Assembly: GCA_023954075.1 (NCBI GenBank)
Contig: JAMLIV010000003.1
Location: 1 to 64,000 of the forward strand
Source: Lysobacteraceae bacterium
Lineage (GTDB): Bacteria > Pseudomonadota > Gammaproteobacteria > Xanthomonadales > Xanthomonadaceae
Reading direction: 5' to 3'
Length of the DNA: 64,000 nucleotides
This document shows, piece by piece, positions 28,900-38,167 of the stretch (position 1 is the first letter of the stretch; each line of letters starts with the position of its first letter). The notes under the pieces are model-generated. The model ran no database searches, was not told where the DNA came from, and was given only the letters and a program-made list of their open reading frames with translations. The translations under genes and the position numbers were made by a program.

Positions 28900-30756
28900 T
28901 CACTGCACCCCGGCCAGCGCCGCCGGCACCGTCGACGCCTGGGCGGTCGCCTGCAATGCGACCCGGCGTGCGGCGTACTGCGCGGTGTCCATCGCATCCA
29001 GGCGCGCCAGCAGCTGCTGCTGGCGTTCGGCCAGCGCCGCAAGCTCGGCGCGCAGCTGCGCGTTCTCGCGTTCGAGCCTGGCATGCAGGCCCTGGATCGC
29101 GGCCAGCGCCACGCCGTTGGTATCCACCGACATCAGGTGCGTGTCGTCGTCGCCATTGAGGCCGTAGGCGGCGTGGAAATCCTGCGCCATCGGGCCGATG
29201 TGGCGGTTGCCTTCATCCTCGCCCTTCCAGCGCCAGCGGTAGACCGGCATCTGCAGCAGCGCATCGAGCACTGCGGCGGTGTCGAGCGCTTCGATATCGT
29301 CCTTGCTGTTGCGATCGCTCAGGCTCGACCAGTCGCCGGCGTTGGGGGCGAGCCTGACTCCCGGGCCTTGGTAGGGACTGGAATAGAAGAAAGTGCCGCC
29401 GCTGGCGCGCACGACGAAACTGTTGGATGGATAACCAAGTCCGTACATCGGTTCCACGTCACCACCCGCCCACATGAACGTCCCCTCACCCCAGCTTGCC
29501 GGTGCCGTCGCGGAGTAACACGGCGAGCTGGTCGGCACGGACGAGGAAATCAGCCGCGCCTGGCGTCCGCCGACCCAGCTCCAGCGTGCACCGGTGCAGT
29601 TGTCCTCGCCGCCTGCAACAGTCGAATAGGCACCGCCGGCCAGGTTGTTCCTGCCACCCTGGACCTGGGCGTGGGAGCCACTGGCGATATTGTTGCTGCC
29701 CCCGGCCACGTGCGCGGAGTTGCCGCTGGCAAGGTTGTTGTTGCCCCCGGCCACGCTCGAATAGGACACGGTCGCCCGGTTGCCGATGCCGCCGGCAGCG
29801 GTGGACCAGTTGCCCGTCGCAAAATTGTCGGCACCGCCAGCGACCACGGACGAGGAGCCGCTGGCGGTGTTCTTGTAGCCACCGCCGACGCTGGCACCCA
29901 GGCCGGATGCCACGTGTTCGTTGCCGCCGCCGATGGTGGACGACTCGCCGCCGGCGCGGTTGCTCATGCCGCCCGCGATGGTTCCCAGCAGGCCGCTGGC
30001 GATGTTGTCGAAACCGCCGCCGACGGCGCTGGTCTGGCCGCTGGCATGGTTGCTGGAACCGCCGCTCACGGTCGAATCGACCGGACCGGCGGCGAGATTG
30101 TGGCGCCCACCGGCAACGGTCCCCCAGGAGGCATCGACCCGGTTCCCCTGACCACCGCCGATGCTGCCGTAGCTGCCGTGCACCTGATTGATCGAACCGC
30201 TCGAACCGCCGCCGGCGATGCTTGCTCCGTATACGCTGCCGGTCAGATTGCCCGAGTAGCCGCCGATCAGATTGGGAATGGAAGCAGGAACAATTTGCAG
30301 TGCGCGCTGGTTGCCGACGCGAAATTGCAACGCGGCGACATCGGTGGTGCCGAGGAAATCCCCGGCGAGCACGCCGGCGTTGCCGGAAAGATTCCAGCAG
30401 GCCCCGGCCGTCGCCTCCAGCGCCAGCTTGCTGCGCCCGGGGAGCGCGCGATACGCCTTTTCACCGCTACTGCGCACCGCCACTTCCAGCCAGCCGCCCC
30501 GCTCGGCGGTACCGCCGGCCAGCTCCAGATCGGCGGAAAATATGCCGGCGGCAACTTCCACACCCAACAGCTCCAGCGGCTCGCTCAGCCGGATGCCGTC
30601 CTGTTCGGCGGAAAACAGCTGGATGCGGAAGTCGTACTGGCCAACGGCCGGCTCGCCGGCGTCCTCCAGCGAGCCGTGCCAGGTGAACTCCCCGGCCAGG
30701 GCGGAGCAGCTGAAAAAGGCCGCCAGCACGGCGACAATGCGGGCAAACGTGAACAT
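28900..30756 (-). CDS. Surface protein with YadA-type head repeats and C-terminal S74 chaperone domain
   Basis: A 618-residue exported protein. A signal peptide covers residues 1-21, then a globular N-terminal domain (about 22-160). About 13 repeats of roughly 15 residues follow, with the pattern V-x-G-G-x-x-N-x-A-S-G; these are the left-handed beta-roll repeats of YadA/Hia heads. The region 395-500 is a spacer with GTFMWAGGDVEP. The C-terminus is a peptidase S74 (endosialidase chaperone) domain, with SDRNSKDDIEAL and HIGPMAQDFHAAYGL, ending in a coiled coil. S74 domains fold trimeric fibres and then cut themselves off. A GGAGG ribosome-binding site precedes the ATG at 30756. No membrane anchor is visible. 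Confidence 0.85.
   Translation of the reverse strand: MFTFARIVAVLAAFFSCSALAGEFTWHGSLEDAGEPAVGQYDFRIQLFSAEQDGIRLSEPLELLGVEVAAGIFSADLELAGGTAERGGWLEVAVRSSGEKAYRALPGRSKLALEATAGACWNLSGNAGVLAGDFLGTTDVAALQFRVGNQRALQIVPASIPNLIGGYSGNLTGSVYGASIAGGGSSGSINQVHGSYGSIGGGQGNRVDASWGTVAGGRHNLAAGPVDSTVSGGSSNHASGQTSAVGGGFDNIASGLLGTIAGGMSNRAGGESSTIGGGNEHVASGLGASVGGGYKNTASGSSSVVAGGADNFATGNWSTAAGGIGNRATVSYSSVAGGNNNLASGNSAHVAGGSNNIASGSHAQVQGGRNNLAGGAYSTVAGGEDNCTGARWSWVGGRQARLISSSVPTSSPCYSATAPASWGEGTFMWAGGDVEPMYGLGYPSNSFVVRASGGTFFYSSPYQGPGVRLAPNAGDWSSLSDRNSKDDIEALDTAAVLDALLQMPVYRWRWKGEDEGNRHIGPMAQDFHAAYGLNGDDDTHLMSVDTNGVALAAIQGLHARLERENAQLRAELAALAERQQQLLARLDAMDTAQYAARRVALQATAQASTVPAALAGVQ
29600..30180 (-). repeat. 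In-gene 45-bp repeat array (YadA head repeats)
   Basis: About 13 imperfect 45-bp units inside the S74-domain gene, each encoding V-x-G-G-x-x-N-x-A-S-G-x-x-x-x. Boundaries are approximate. Such arrays can change copy number by slippage or recombination. Confidence 0.75.
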
Positions 30757-31025
30757 GGCAATCCTCCAGGCTGAATCCGCACGGGCGGGGTAATCCTGTA
30801 TTCGGAAAAGGGAGGCAGACCGTGCCAACCCGGATGCCGCCGTGGTCACCGTGCTGCGGCGGCGGACCGCGTCTGCGGGCAAATCCGCGGCACGAGCCGT
30901 CTCCACGTTCGCGCTTCCCGCGCCGTACCACGGCACGGATGCCCGTTCGCACGGGCCAGCGTGCGCCGGTGGTCCGCGTCCGCGGTGAAAGGATTGCCCG
31001 GAGCCGCACGCGATGCGGGTTCACC

Positions 31026-32456
31026 TCACCAGGTCGACAGCCCCGCCGCCTCGCCGATGCGGTACCAGAGCCTGCGCCAGGTCGAACCATCCGCGTAGCG
31101 GGCGTGGTCGACGCTGAAGCGGCGTCCGGGCGGGTTGGACCAGGCTTCATTGAACCAGTCCGCGGCATCGCGCATCGCGGGGTGATCGATCGGCGCGGCG
31201 AGCTGCACGCTGGTTTCGAGGTTGAAATCATCGAGGTTGCGGCGGGTGAGGTTGGCCGACCCCGCAATCAGCGTGGCTTCACGCGCGCCGCGATGCAGCA
31301 GCAGCTTGGCGTGGCACTGCTCGCCGCGGGTATCGCACCAGCGCACCGCGACGCCGGCGGCGACCAGCTCGGTCGCCACTTGGCGATTGGGCACGCCGTT
31401 CTTCTTGCGCCCGAAGGCATCCTCGTTGGGGTCAAGCAGCACGCGCAGGGCCACGCCGCGCGCCTGCGCGGCCTTGAGCGCGGCGATCACGGCGCGGTGC
31501 GAGAGGTAGAACATTGCCAGCTCCACGCGCTCGCCCGGCCGCGCGGCGGCGAGGGTTTCCAGCACCGCCTCGCGAATCGCGCTTTCGGTCAGGACGCGCA
31601 GCTGCGGTCCGTCGAGCGGGGCAACCGGCGCGGGCGGCGGCAGCCCGTCGAGCCGTACGCCGGAAAACTCCGCCGCCGCGACTTCGCTGGCGATCAGGTC
31701 GCCCGCCGCCTCGCCGGAAAACCGCAGCGCCACGTTGCCGTGCGCGCTGCTGGCGTCGTGCGGATTGCCCGAGGTCACCAGCGCCTCCCAGCCGTCCTCG
31801 CGGTCCACGACCAGGGTCTTGCGGTGGTTGGCGCGGAAGTTCGGCAGCGCCAGCCAGCTGCGCAGGGTGATCGGCGCGCTGCCGAAGGGATCGGGCAGCC
31901 AGCCCGCATCGGTCGAATTGCCGGCCCAGGCGCAGCACAGAGCCCACGGCCCGGACCAGAGCGGATTGGAGGCGCGCAGGCGGGCAAGATCGGTGACCAC
32001 CACGGTCGCGCCGGCCGCGTCGAGCCGCGCCAGATGCGGCGAGCGCAGCGCGCCATACACGGTGTTGATCGGATCGGTGATGACCACCACGCGCAGGCCC
32101 GGCACCTGCGCCATGCGATCCAGCAGCGCCTGGGTCAGCTCCTCGCTCAAGGGGCGCCGCGCCGCACCGCCCGCACCGGCGAAATCGTTGAACAGGAACA
32201 TGTCGAGCACGATCAGCCGCTGCGCCCGGCCGATCATCGAAAACGCCGTGTCGAAGATCCGCTGTTCGCTGTGGCGCGCGCCTTCGGCATCGGCGAAGGT
32301 GCGATCGGCCAGAAAGCTCGCCTCGGGCACGGCCCGCCACGGGAAGGCAATACCGACGCCTTCAGGCAGGGGCTTGAACGCCTGCCATGCCGCGCTGCCC
32401 AGCCAGATTGCCCCGAGCAGGAGCAACCCCGCCCGCCAACGCCTGCCCCTTGCCAT
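31026..32456 (-). CDS. Phospholipase D-like protein, membrane-anchored or exported
   Basis: A 476-residue protein with an N-terminal hydrophobic segment (GLLLLGAIWLGSAAWQAF). It has two PLD catalytic motifs: NHRKTLVVD, and HAKLLLHRG with a downstream GSANLTRRNL. Both HxK pairs are intact, so a phosphodiesterase or phosphatidyl transferase activity is likely. Cardiolipin synthases have a related layout, but the N-terminal two-helix membrane region typical of Cls is absent. The ATG at 32456 is preceded by GGATGGAG; a GTG at 32477 is possible. The 269-bp gap 30757-31025 on its downstream side contains no recognisable gene. Substrate unknown. Confidence 0.82.
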   Translation of the reverse strand: MARGRRWRAGLLLLGAIWLGSAAWQAFKPLPEGVGIAFPWRAVPEASFLADRTFADAEGARHSEQRIFDTAFSMIGRAQRLIVLDMFLFNDFAGAGGAARRPLSEELTQALLDRMAQVPGLRVVVITDPINTVYGALRSPHLARLDAAGATVVVTDLARLRASNPLWSGPWALCCAWAGNSTDAGWLPDPFGSAPITLRSWLALPNFRANHRKTLVVDREDGWEALVTSGNPHDASSAHGNVALRFSGEAAGDLIASEVAAAEFSGVRLDGLPPPAPVAPLDGPQLRVLTESAIREAVLETLAAARPGERVELAMFYLSHRAVIAALKAAQARGVALRVLLDPNEDAFGRKKNGVPNRQVATELVAAGVAVRWCDTRGEQCHAKLLLHRGAREATLIAGSANLTRRNLDDFNLETSVQLAAPIDHPAMRDAADWFNEAWSNPPGRRFSVDHARYADGSTWRRLWYRIGEAAGLSTW

Positions 32457-32523
32457 GCTCCATCCCTGAACCCGCACCGGCGGCGAGCATGACAGGGTGC
32501 GCGGGCGCGCGCCGCAGTCGCGT

Positions 32524-32532
32524 TGCTACACT
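32524..32532 (+). promoter_or_regulatory. Extended -10 promoter for trpS
   Basis: TGCTACACT (TG plus TACACT), followed by GCGCG, lies 34 bp before the trpS ATG. The same TACACTGCGCG core occurs before rpsP. No -35 box is needed for an extended -10 promoter, and none is seen. Confidence 0.5.
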
Positions 32533-32565
32533 GCGCGATTCCCACCCCGGAACCGCAGCGATTCC

Positions 32566-33870
32566 ATGAGCCAGACCCGCGTCCTGACCGGCATCACCAC
32601 CACCGGCACCCCGCACCTTGGCAACTACGTCGGCGCGATCCGCCCGGCGGTGGCGGCCAGCCTCGACCCGGACGTGGACGCCTTCTACTTCCTGGCCGAC
32701 TACCACGCCCTGATCAAGTGCGACGATCCGGCCCGGATCGAGCGTTCGCGCCTGGAAATCGCCGCGACCTGGCTGGCCGCGGGCCTGGACCCGGAGCGGG
32801 TGACCTTCTACCGCCAGTCCGACATTCCGCAGATCCCCGAACTGACCTGGCTGCTCACCTGCGTCACCGCCAAGGGCCTGATGAACCGCGCCCACGCCTA
32901 CAAGGCCTCGGTGGATGCCAATGTGACTGCGGGCGAAGACCCGGATTCGGGCATCACCATGGGGCTCTATTGCTATCCCGTCCTGATGGCCGCCGACATC
33001 CTGATGTTCAACGCGCACCGGGTGCCGGTCGGGCGCGACCAGGTGCAGCACATCGAGATGGCGCGCGACGTGGGGGCACGCTTCAACCACCTGTTCGGCG
33101 GCGGGCGCGAGTTTTTCGTGCTGCCCGAGGCGCAGATCGAGGAAGACATCGCCACGCTGCCGGGTCTGGACGGGCGCAAGATGTCCAAGAGCTACGACAA
33201 CACCATTCCGCTGTTCGCGGGCGGCGCGCGGCTGCTGAAGGACGCCATCGCGCGCATCGTCACCGACTCGCGCGCGCCGGGCGAGCCGAAAGACCCGGAC
33301 TCCAACGCGCTGGCCACGCTGTACCAGGCGTTTTCCGAGGCCGAGGACACCGTCGCCTATCGTGCCGCGCTCAGCGCCGGCCTTTCCTGGGGCGAAGCCA
33401 AGGCGCGGCTGTTCCAGACCATCGACGCGCAGCTCGCGCCGATGCGCGAGCGCTACGAGGCCCTGATCGCGCGTCCCGCCGACATCGAGGACATCCTCCA
33501 GGCGGGCGCGAAGAAGGCCCGCGCGGTCGCCGCGCCGCTGCTGGAAGCGCTGCGCGAGGCGGTCGGGCTGCGTTCGTTCCTGCGCCTTGCCGCCGCACCG
33601 CCGTCGAGCGATCGCGCCGCCGAAGCCCCGAAGCCGCCGCTGTTCAAGCAGTACCGCGAAGCCGACGGGCGCTTTTTCTTCAAGCTGCTCGACGCCGACG
33701 GCCGCCTGCTCCTGCAAAGCCCAGGCCACGCCTCGCCGCGCGATGCCGGCCAGCGCGTGGCCGCGCTCAAGGCCGACCCGCACGGGCCGCTTTGCGAGGG
33801 CGAGGCGCTGGGCGAAGGCGTGGCACCAGCGGACCTCGCCGCCGCGCTGGCGCGCTTTTCCGAAGACTGA
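32566..33870 (+). CDS. trpS: Tryptophanyl-tRNA synthetase (long form)
   Basis: A 434-residue cytoplasmic class Ic aminoacyl-tRNA synthetase that charges tRNA-Trp. The HIGH-type motif is PHLGNYVGA (about 16-24) and the KMSKS loop is [10 protein letters not shown] (about 203-212). The core synthetase occupies the first ~335 residues; a ~100-residue C-terminal extension ([20 protein letters not shown]) follows, as in Lysobacterales homologues, and is longer than the usual 330-residue bacterial enzyme. The ATG at 32566 gives the usual [18 protein letters not shown] start. Confidence 0.96.
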   Translation: MSQTRVLTGITTTGTPHLGNYVGAIRPAVAASLDPDVDAFYFLADYHALIKCDDPARIERSRLEIAATWLAAGLDPERVTFYRQSDIPQIPELTWLLTCVTAKGLMNRAHAYKASVDANVTAGEDPDSGITMGLYCYPVLMAADILMFNAHRVPVGRDQVQHIEMARDVGARFNHLFGGGREFFVLPEAQIEEDIATLPGLDGRKMSKSYDNTIPLFAGGARLLKDAIARIVTDSRAPGEPKDPDSNALATLYQAFSEAEDTVAYRAALSAGLSWGEAKARLFQTIDAQLAPMRERYEALIARPADIEDILQAGAKKARAVAAPLLEALREAVGLRSFLRLAAAPPSSDRAAEAPKPPLFKQYREADGRFFFKLLDADGRLLLQSPGHASPRDAGQRVAALKADPHGPLCEGEALGEGVAPADLAAALARFSED

Positions 33871-33888
33871 CCCCACACGGAGCCTGCC

Positions 33889-34182
33889 ATGCAGTTCCTC
33901 AGCCTGGTGCTGTTTTTCCCCACGTTCTTCATCATGGGCGCGCTGTTCATGCTCTACCCGCGCCGCCCCGGCGGCGGCGCGCGCCGCCTGTTCGAACTGG
34001 CGGTGCTGGCGGTGGCGCTGGCGCTGAGCATCTGGGCCATGCTGTGGGGCGTCGAACACGCCGACCCCAACGCCGGTGCCATCTGGAGACAGGTGCTGGC
34101 CACCCTGCTGGCCTACGGCGTTTTCCTTGCCGTCGTGCTGCTGGCGTGGCCCGTTCGCAGCCGCCTGCTGCGCGGCAGGTAA
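33889..34182 (+). CDS. Small inner-membrane protein of unknown function
   Basis: A 97-residue protein with three predicted membrane segments (about 3-22, 37-55 and 68-89) separated by short basic loops. It begins 18 bp after trpS on the same strand, so it is likely in the same transcript. I do not recognise the family. Confidence 0.65.
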   Translation: MQFLSLVLFFPTFFIMGALFMLYPRRPGGGARRLFELAVLAVALALSIWAMLWGVEHADPNAGAIWRQVLATLLAYGVFLAVVLLAWPVRSRLLRGR

Positions 34183-34253
34183 GCCCCCGCGCACGGCAAT
34201 GCTCACAACTTTGGCCGCCGTCATTCCGGCGAAGGCCGGCCGCAGGAGATGAC

Positions 34254-34672
34254 ATGAGCGACCGCTTCGGCATCCACACCATCGACACCGGCTTCCACCG
34301 CCCGGCATCTTCCTTCCCACCACCACGCCGGTGCAGTTCGACCCCGAAGCGCTCAAGACCTCGATCGCGCGCCTGGTTGCGCTCGAACCAGAACGCGCCT
34401 TCCTCACCCACTTCGGCGCCATCGACCACATCCCGCAAAACGCCCGCTCGCTGATCGAACAGGTCGACGCCATGTCCCGGGGCGCACTGGCCCTGATCGA
34501 CGCCCCCGACCGCCACGCCGCGCTGGTCGCGATGCTCGACGCCCTCTACGTGCCGCGCGCCGTCGCGCACAGCGGCCTTGCGGAAAGCGCCGTGCGCGAC
34601 CTATTGGGCATGGACATCGAGCTCAACGCCCAGGGGCTGGGGGTGTGGCTGGATCGGCGGCGCCGGGTCTGA
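34254..34672 (+). pseudogene. Metallo-beta-lactamase-fold hydrolase pseudogene with internal deletion
   Basis: The 5' part from ATG 34254 encodes MSDRFGIHTIDTGFHRP, the opening of a family of MBL-fold hydrolases. From about 34304 the reading continues in another frame as GIFLPTTTPVQFDPEALK and runs to 34672, matching the last third of such proteins. The middle, including the HxHxDH zinc motif, is missing: probably about 500 bp lost, with a frameshift at the join near 34300-34304. A GGAG ribosome-binding site still precedes the ATG. The remaining C-terminal open frame (from GTG 34331, 113 codons) has no catalytic residues. I infer the deletion from the family layout; the original junction cannot be seen. 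Confidence 0.75.
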
Positions 34673-34957
34673 TTCGCACCCACGTCCAGACACGATCGGT
34701 CAGCGGTGCCGTACCAGCGGCGGCAGGGTTTGAGAAGCCTTGGCGACCGCCTCCCGGAAGGGATTCGACCACTGGGATTGGGGACAGATGCCAGACCGGG
34801 AACCTCCTTCGAGCCGCCTTCAAACGCGCTTCAACGCGCGGGCGGTATCCGATGGGGCCATGGCGTGTTTCCCGGAGCGACGAATCGGGGAACTCTACGT
34901 GCCTCGCGCGCCATGCGGCAACGCAGCGGGGTGCGCGCGGTGAATCCCCAACGAAAA
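34673..34957. other. Intergenic stretch without a recognisable gene
   Basis: Together with the terminator this forms a 339-bp gap between the MBL pseudogene and OmpW. Short open frames exist but resemble nothing. It may hold decayed remains, since it adjoins a pseudogene. Confidence 0.5.
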
Positions 34958-34985
34958 CGCCCCGGCGGAGTGCTCCACCGGGGCG
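34958..34985 (-). terminator. Terminator after ompW
   Basis: CGCCCCGGCGGAG (34958-34970) and CTCCACCGGGGCG (34973-34985) form a 13-bp stem with one mismatch. On the minus strand it is followed by TTTTCGTT. It lies 27 bp past the ompW stop. Confidence 0.75.
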
Positions 34986-35011
34986 CGTGTTCGCGATCGC
35001 TCGCAGGGTGA

Positions 35012-35623
35012 TCAGAAGCGGAAGTTGACGCTGATGCCGTAGACCAGCGGGTTCACGTCCACCTTGCCGATGTCCGCACCGTTGAGCTTCACCTTGGCGT
35101 CCAGATCGATGTAGCGCACGTCGGCCACGATGTCCCAGTTCCTGCCCGCCTTGAACAGCAGGCCCGCCTGCGCGGCCAGGCCCCACGAGTTCTCGATGCC
35201 GACCTTGGTGCCTTCGATGATGCCCTTGGTCTTCTCGTCGTAGGTCCAGGTGTAGTTGACGCCGGCACCGACGAACGGATTCACCGTTGCGCCGGGGGCG
35301 AAGTAGTACTGCAGGCTGAGGGTCGGCGGCAGGTGGGTGAAATCCACCGCGCCCACGCCGTCGAGGCTGACTTCATGCTTGAACGGCAGCGCGGCAAGCA
35401 GTTCGATCGCCACGTTGTCGCTGAGGTGGTAGCCGAAGGCCACGGTCGGCTTGATGTCGCTGTCGATGGTGGCCTTGAAGGCGCCGGCCAGGGTGCCGCT
35501 GCTGGACTTGGGCTCGACGTTGGCCACGCCGGCCCGCACGAACCAGGTGTCGTTGGCGCTGGCAATGCCCGGCGCGAGGATGGCCACAGCGAGCGCGGCG
35601 GCGAGAATACGGCGGTGCGTCAT
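35012..35623 (-). CDS. ompW: OmpW-family outer membrane beta-barrel protein
   Basis: A 203-residue outer-membrane protein. A signal peptide covers residues 1-23. The mature part is an eight-stranded barrel: the first strand is TWFVRAGVANVEP, then TVAFGYHLSDNVAIELLAA, LQYYFAPGATVNPFVGAGVN and the final NPLVYGISVNFRF, ending in the aromatic Phe needed for BAM insertion. OmpW proteins form narrow hydrophobic channels. An AAGGAG ribosome-binding site precedes the ATG at 35623. It has its own terminator and is monocistronic. Confidence 0.93.
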   Translation of the reverse strand: MTHRRILAAALAVAILAPGIASANDTWFVRAGVANVEPKSSSGTLAGAFKATIDSDIKPTVAFGYHLSDNVAIELLAALPFKHEVSLDGVGAVDFTHLPPTLSLQYYFAPGATVNPFVGAGVNYTWTYDEKTKGIIEGTKVGIENSWGLAAQAGLLFKAGRNWDIVADVRYIDLDAKVKLNGADIGKVDVNPLVYGISVNFRF

Positions 35624-35758
35624 GGTGCAACTCCTTGTTTCATTGCGTTGAAATCAATCCCGGGCGGCAGATTGATGCAATGCAACAAGCCGGGCTTGAT
35701 CCAAGTCAAGTCCCTGGATTTCGTTGCTTCCGGTTCAAAAAAGCCGCATCGCCGGCTC

Positions 35759-36559
35759 CTAGTTCGCGACCGCACCCAGGCGGCTTTCCAGCAGCGCCGC
35801 CAATCGCGCCGCCGCCAGAACGACGCGCGCTTCGGCGAGCGGGCGATGGGCGTCCAGATAGGCCTTGGGCAGGGTGCCGGGGCGCTTGGGATAGACGCCC
35901 TCGTCGTCCAGCAGCCGGCACGATTCCAGCGCCCATGCGGTGAAGTCCATCGGCTCGACGTCCGCCGTCGCCACCTGCGGCGCGAGCCGCGCGCGGTAGG
36001 CCGCAAGGCTCAGACCGGCGCTCCTGAGCAGGTCGTGGTCCCACACCGCGTGCAGGTTGCTGCCCTTGCCCTTCACGTTGACCTGGAACCCGTTGCCGCC
36101 GCGGTCGTCGCGGTTGCCCGCGTGCATGGGCTGGTGGATGTCGCCGGCGAAATGCACCGTGAACTTCAGCGCTTCGAGCCGCTTCTCGCGCGGCTGCGCG
36201 CGATCCGCGAGCGCGGCGGAATAGCGCTCCAGCGCGCCGATCACGCAGGCCCCGCCCGCGCAGTCGCGCGCGGGCGCGTAGCTGCAGCTGCGGTAGGGAA
36301 AGTTGACGTAGTGCAGCGGCCCGGTGTCCTCGTAGCCGGGCGTGCGGCGCACCTCGTCGGCCCAGGGCGCGATGGTGCCGATGTCGGCGCCCGGTTCCAG
36401 CGCGAGGAGTTCGTCGACCTGCGCCTTCGCGGCGGGCGAGAGCTGGTCGTAGGCCAAAAGCGCCACGAGGCGATGCCCGAAGGCCGTCCAGGCGTGGGCG
36501 GCGGTGGGCAAGGACAGCGCCAGCAGCAGGGCGGCAGAGGTCAGGAGTCGCTGCATCAT
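35759..36559 (-). CDS. S1/P1-type zinc nuclease, exported
   Basis: A 266-residue exported enzyme of the S1/P1 family (single-strand nuclease and 3'-nucleotidase, also phospholipase C-related). A signal peptide covers residues 1-22; cleavage leaves a mature N-terminal Trp (WTAFGHRL) that acts as a zinc ligand through its amino group. Other ligands are visible in FGHRL, the APWADE Asp, HFAGDIHQPMH and NLHAVWDHDLL. All are present, so the enzyme should bind three zinc ions and be active. It probably scavenges nucleic acid in the periplasm or medium. Start is the first of two adjacent ATGs (36559). Confidence 0.93.
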   Translation of the reverse strand: MMQRLLTSAALLLALSLPTAAHAWTAFGHRLVALLAYDQLSPAAKAQVDELLALEPGADIGTIAPWADEVRRTPGYEDTGPLHYVNFPYRSCSYAPARDCAGGACVIGALERYSAALADRAQPREKRLEALKFTVHFAGDIHQPMHAGNRDDRGGNGFQVNVKGKGSNLHAVWDHDLLRSAGLSLAAYRARLAPQVATADVEPMDFTAWALESCRLLDDEGVYPKRPGTLPKAYLDAHRPLAEARVVLAAARLAALLESRLGAVAN

Positions 36560-36597
36560 CCAAACACCGTTGCGGGAGTACGGCGCAGGATAGCGGC

Positions 36598-37083
36598 TCA
36601 GCCGAGCGCCAGCTCCCAGGGTTCGGGCAGGATGGCTTCGTCGCAGTTGTGCCCCGGCCCGATGCGGTCGACCACGAGGAAATCGCTGGTCGCTTCGAGC
36701 GCCAGCAGGGTGTGGTGCCACGTGCCGCGCCGGTAGTTCACCCCAGCGCCCCCGCGGGCCAGAAAGGCGCGCGGCGTGGCTTCGGGCGATGTCGCCACGA
36801 CCACCAGCCAGGGCCGCGAACCAAGCGGTACGAACGCCTGGCTGCCGAGCGGGTGGCGTTCGAGCATCGCGATGGAAATCGGCAGGGCGCAAGGGTCGGC
36901 GCGAAACAGGCTGATGCCGATCTGGCCGCCCTCGCCCACCGCTTCGGCACGTGCCAGCGCGTGGAAGCGTCGCGCGCTGCCGGCGTTGATCGACCACACC
37001 TCGCGCGCCGCGCCGGGCGTGATCACCTCGCCAAACGGCGCGAAGGCCTCGGGCGTGAGCTCCTCGACCCGCAGCCGCCTCAC
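36598..37083 (-). CDS. allA: Ureidoglycolate lyase
   Basis: A 161-residue cytoplasmic enzyme that splits (S)-ureidoglycolate into glyoxylate and urea, the last step of this branch of allantoin breakdown. It matches the AllA cupin fold: [13 protein letters not shown] at the N-terminus, then [32 protein letters not shown] and [16 protein letters not shown]. The GTG start at 37083 overlaps the alc stop (GTGA), so it is translationally coupled and is the last gene of the puuE-uraD-alc-allA operon. Confidence 0.92.
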   Translation of the reverse strand: MRRLRVEELTPEAFAPFGEVITPGAAREVWSINAGSARRFHALARAEAVGEGGQIGISLFRADPCALPISIAMLERHPLGSQAFVPLGSRPWLVVVATSPEATPRAFLARGGAGVNYRRGTWHHTLLALEATSDFLVVDRIGPGHNCDEAILPEPWELALG

Positions 37084-38123
37084 GCCGGCCGGCCCCACAG
37101 CCGCAGCCGCGATACGCCGCCGTCGGGAATCATGTTGAAACGCAGGTGGCTGATCGGCCCAATCGGTCGGATTTCCGCCTGGAACACGTGGATGGCATCG
37201 GCCGTCATCGCCTGCTCGGGCAGCAGCTCGGGCCAGAACATCGCCTGGGTCACCAGCGATTCGGCGCTGCCGCCGTCCACGCGCGCGGCCTGGATCGAGC
37301 AGCGGTCGGGGAAGTTGCCCTTGAAGTGCGCGGTGTCGATCTCGATGCGCTCGATCACGCCCGGGTGGCCCAGCGCGATCAGGCACCAGTCGCTGCCCGG
37401 CTCGCGCCGACGGCGGGTCTCCCAGCCGTCGCCCATGTCCACGCCGCGGCCGGGCAGCAGCATCACCGAAGCCGGACCGAAGTGCTCGTTGTTGGCCACC
37501 ACCACGATGCCGCCGTTGAGCGCCGCCGACAGTTCGATCAGGCCGTCCACCGCGCCGCGCCGCGGATCGAACGCAGGCGTGCCCCAGGCGCGCAGGCGCG
37601 CGACGCCGCCATCGGGATAGATGTTGAGCCGCAGGTGCGACACCGGCCGCGCGTCCGCCACCGCGAAGTAGTGGTGGCTGTTGCCGGTGAGCGAAACGGA
37701 TCCCAGCAGCGGAAACCAGGCCGCGCCGTCGTCCGGATCCACGCCATCGGGCAGGCAGCAGGCGTCGACCGACGCGCCCGGCGGAAAGTTGCCGGTGAAG
37801 TGCGAGGTATCGATGTCCAGCCCGGCAAGCGCGCCCGGCCGCGCCAGCCGCACCACGCACCAGTCGTGCCCGCCATGTCGCCGGCGGCGGGTTTCCCAGC
37901 CGTCCATCCACTTGCCGTGGTCGTCGTAGCGCCCGGGATGAAACTGCGCCGGCGCGGGATCGAGCAGGCGCTCCTTCGCCGCGAAGAACTCGTCGCTGGC
38001 GGCCACCGCCACCGCGCCCAGGCGTGGATCGGCCAGGTTCACGCTGCGGCGGGCGAAGGCAGGAGCATCGGGATCAAGGGGGGCAGCAGCCATGTCGGAT
38101 TCGCGTTCGGGAAAGGGCGTCAT
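37080..38123 (-). CDS. alc: Allantoicase
   Basis: A 347-residue cytoplasmic enzyme that hydrolyses allantoate to (S)-ureidoglycolate and urea. It contains the two tandem allantoicase repeats: the first around [32 protein letters not shown] and [16 protein letters not shown], the second around [37 protein letters not shown] and [16 protein letters not shown]. The start could be the ATG at 38123 or an internal ATG at 38093; neither has a strong ribosome-binding site. It lies 44 bp after uraD and overlaps allA by 4 bp. Confidence 0.95.
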   Translation of the reverse strand: MTPFPERESDMAAAPLDPDAPAFARRSVNLADPRLGAVAVAASDEFFAAKERLLDPAPAQFHPGRYDDHGKWMDGWETRRRRHGGHDWCVVRLARPGALAGLDIDTSHFTGNFPPGASVDACCLPDGVDPDDGAAWFPLLGSVSLTGNSHHYFAVADARPVSHLRLNIYPDGGVARLRAWGTPAFDPRRGAVDGLIELSAALNGGIVVVANNEHFGPASVMLLPGRGVDMGDGWETRRRREPGSDWCLIALGHPGVIERIEIDTAHFKGNFPDRCSIQAARVDGGSAESLVTQAMFWPELLPEQAMTADAIHVFQAEIRPIGPISHLRFNMIPDGGVSRLRLWGRPA

Positions 38124-38167
38124 TCAACCCCAAACCCCGAGGAAAAGACAGGCGCGGCCCGATCGGA

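Noticed and set aside
29600-30180. CRISPR-like periodic repeats
   Set aside because: The 45-bp units are in-frame coding repeats of a YadA-type head with no unique spacers.
38093-38123. A 10-residue leader peptide before alc
   Set aside because: It is in frame with alc and simply reflects two possible start codons.
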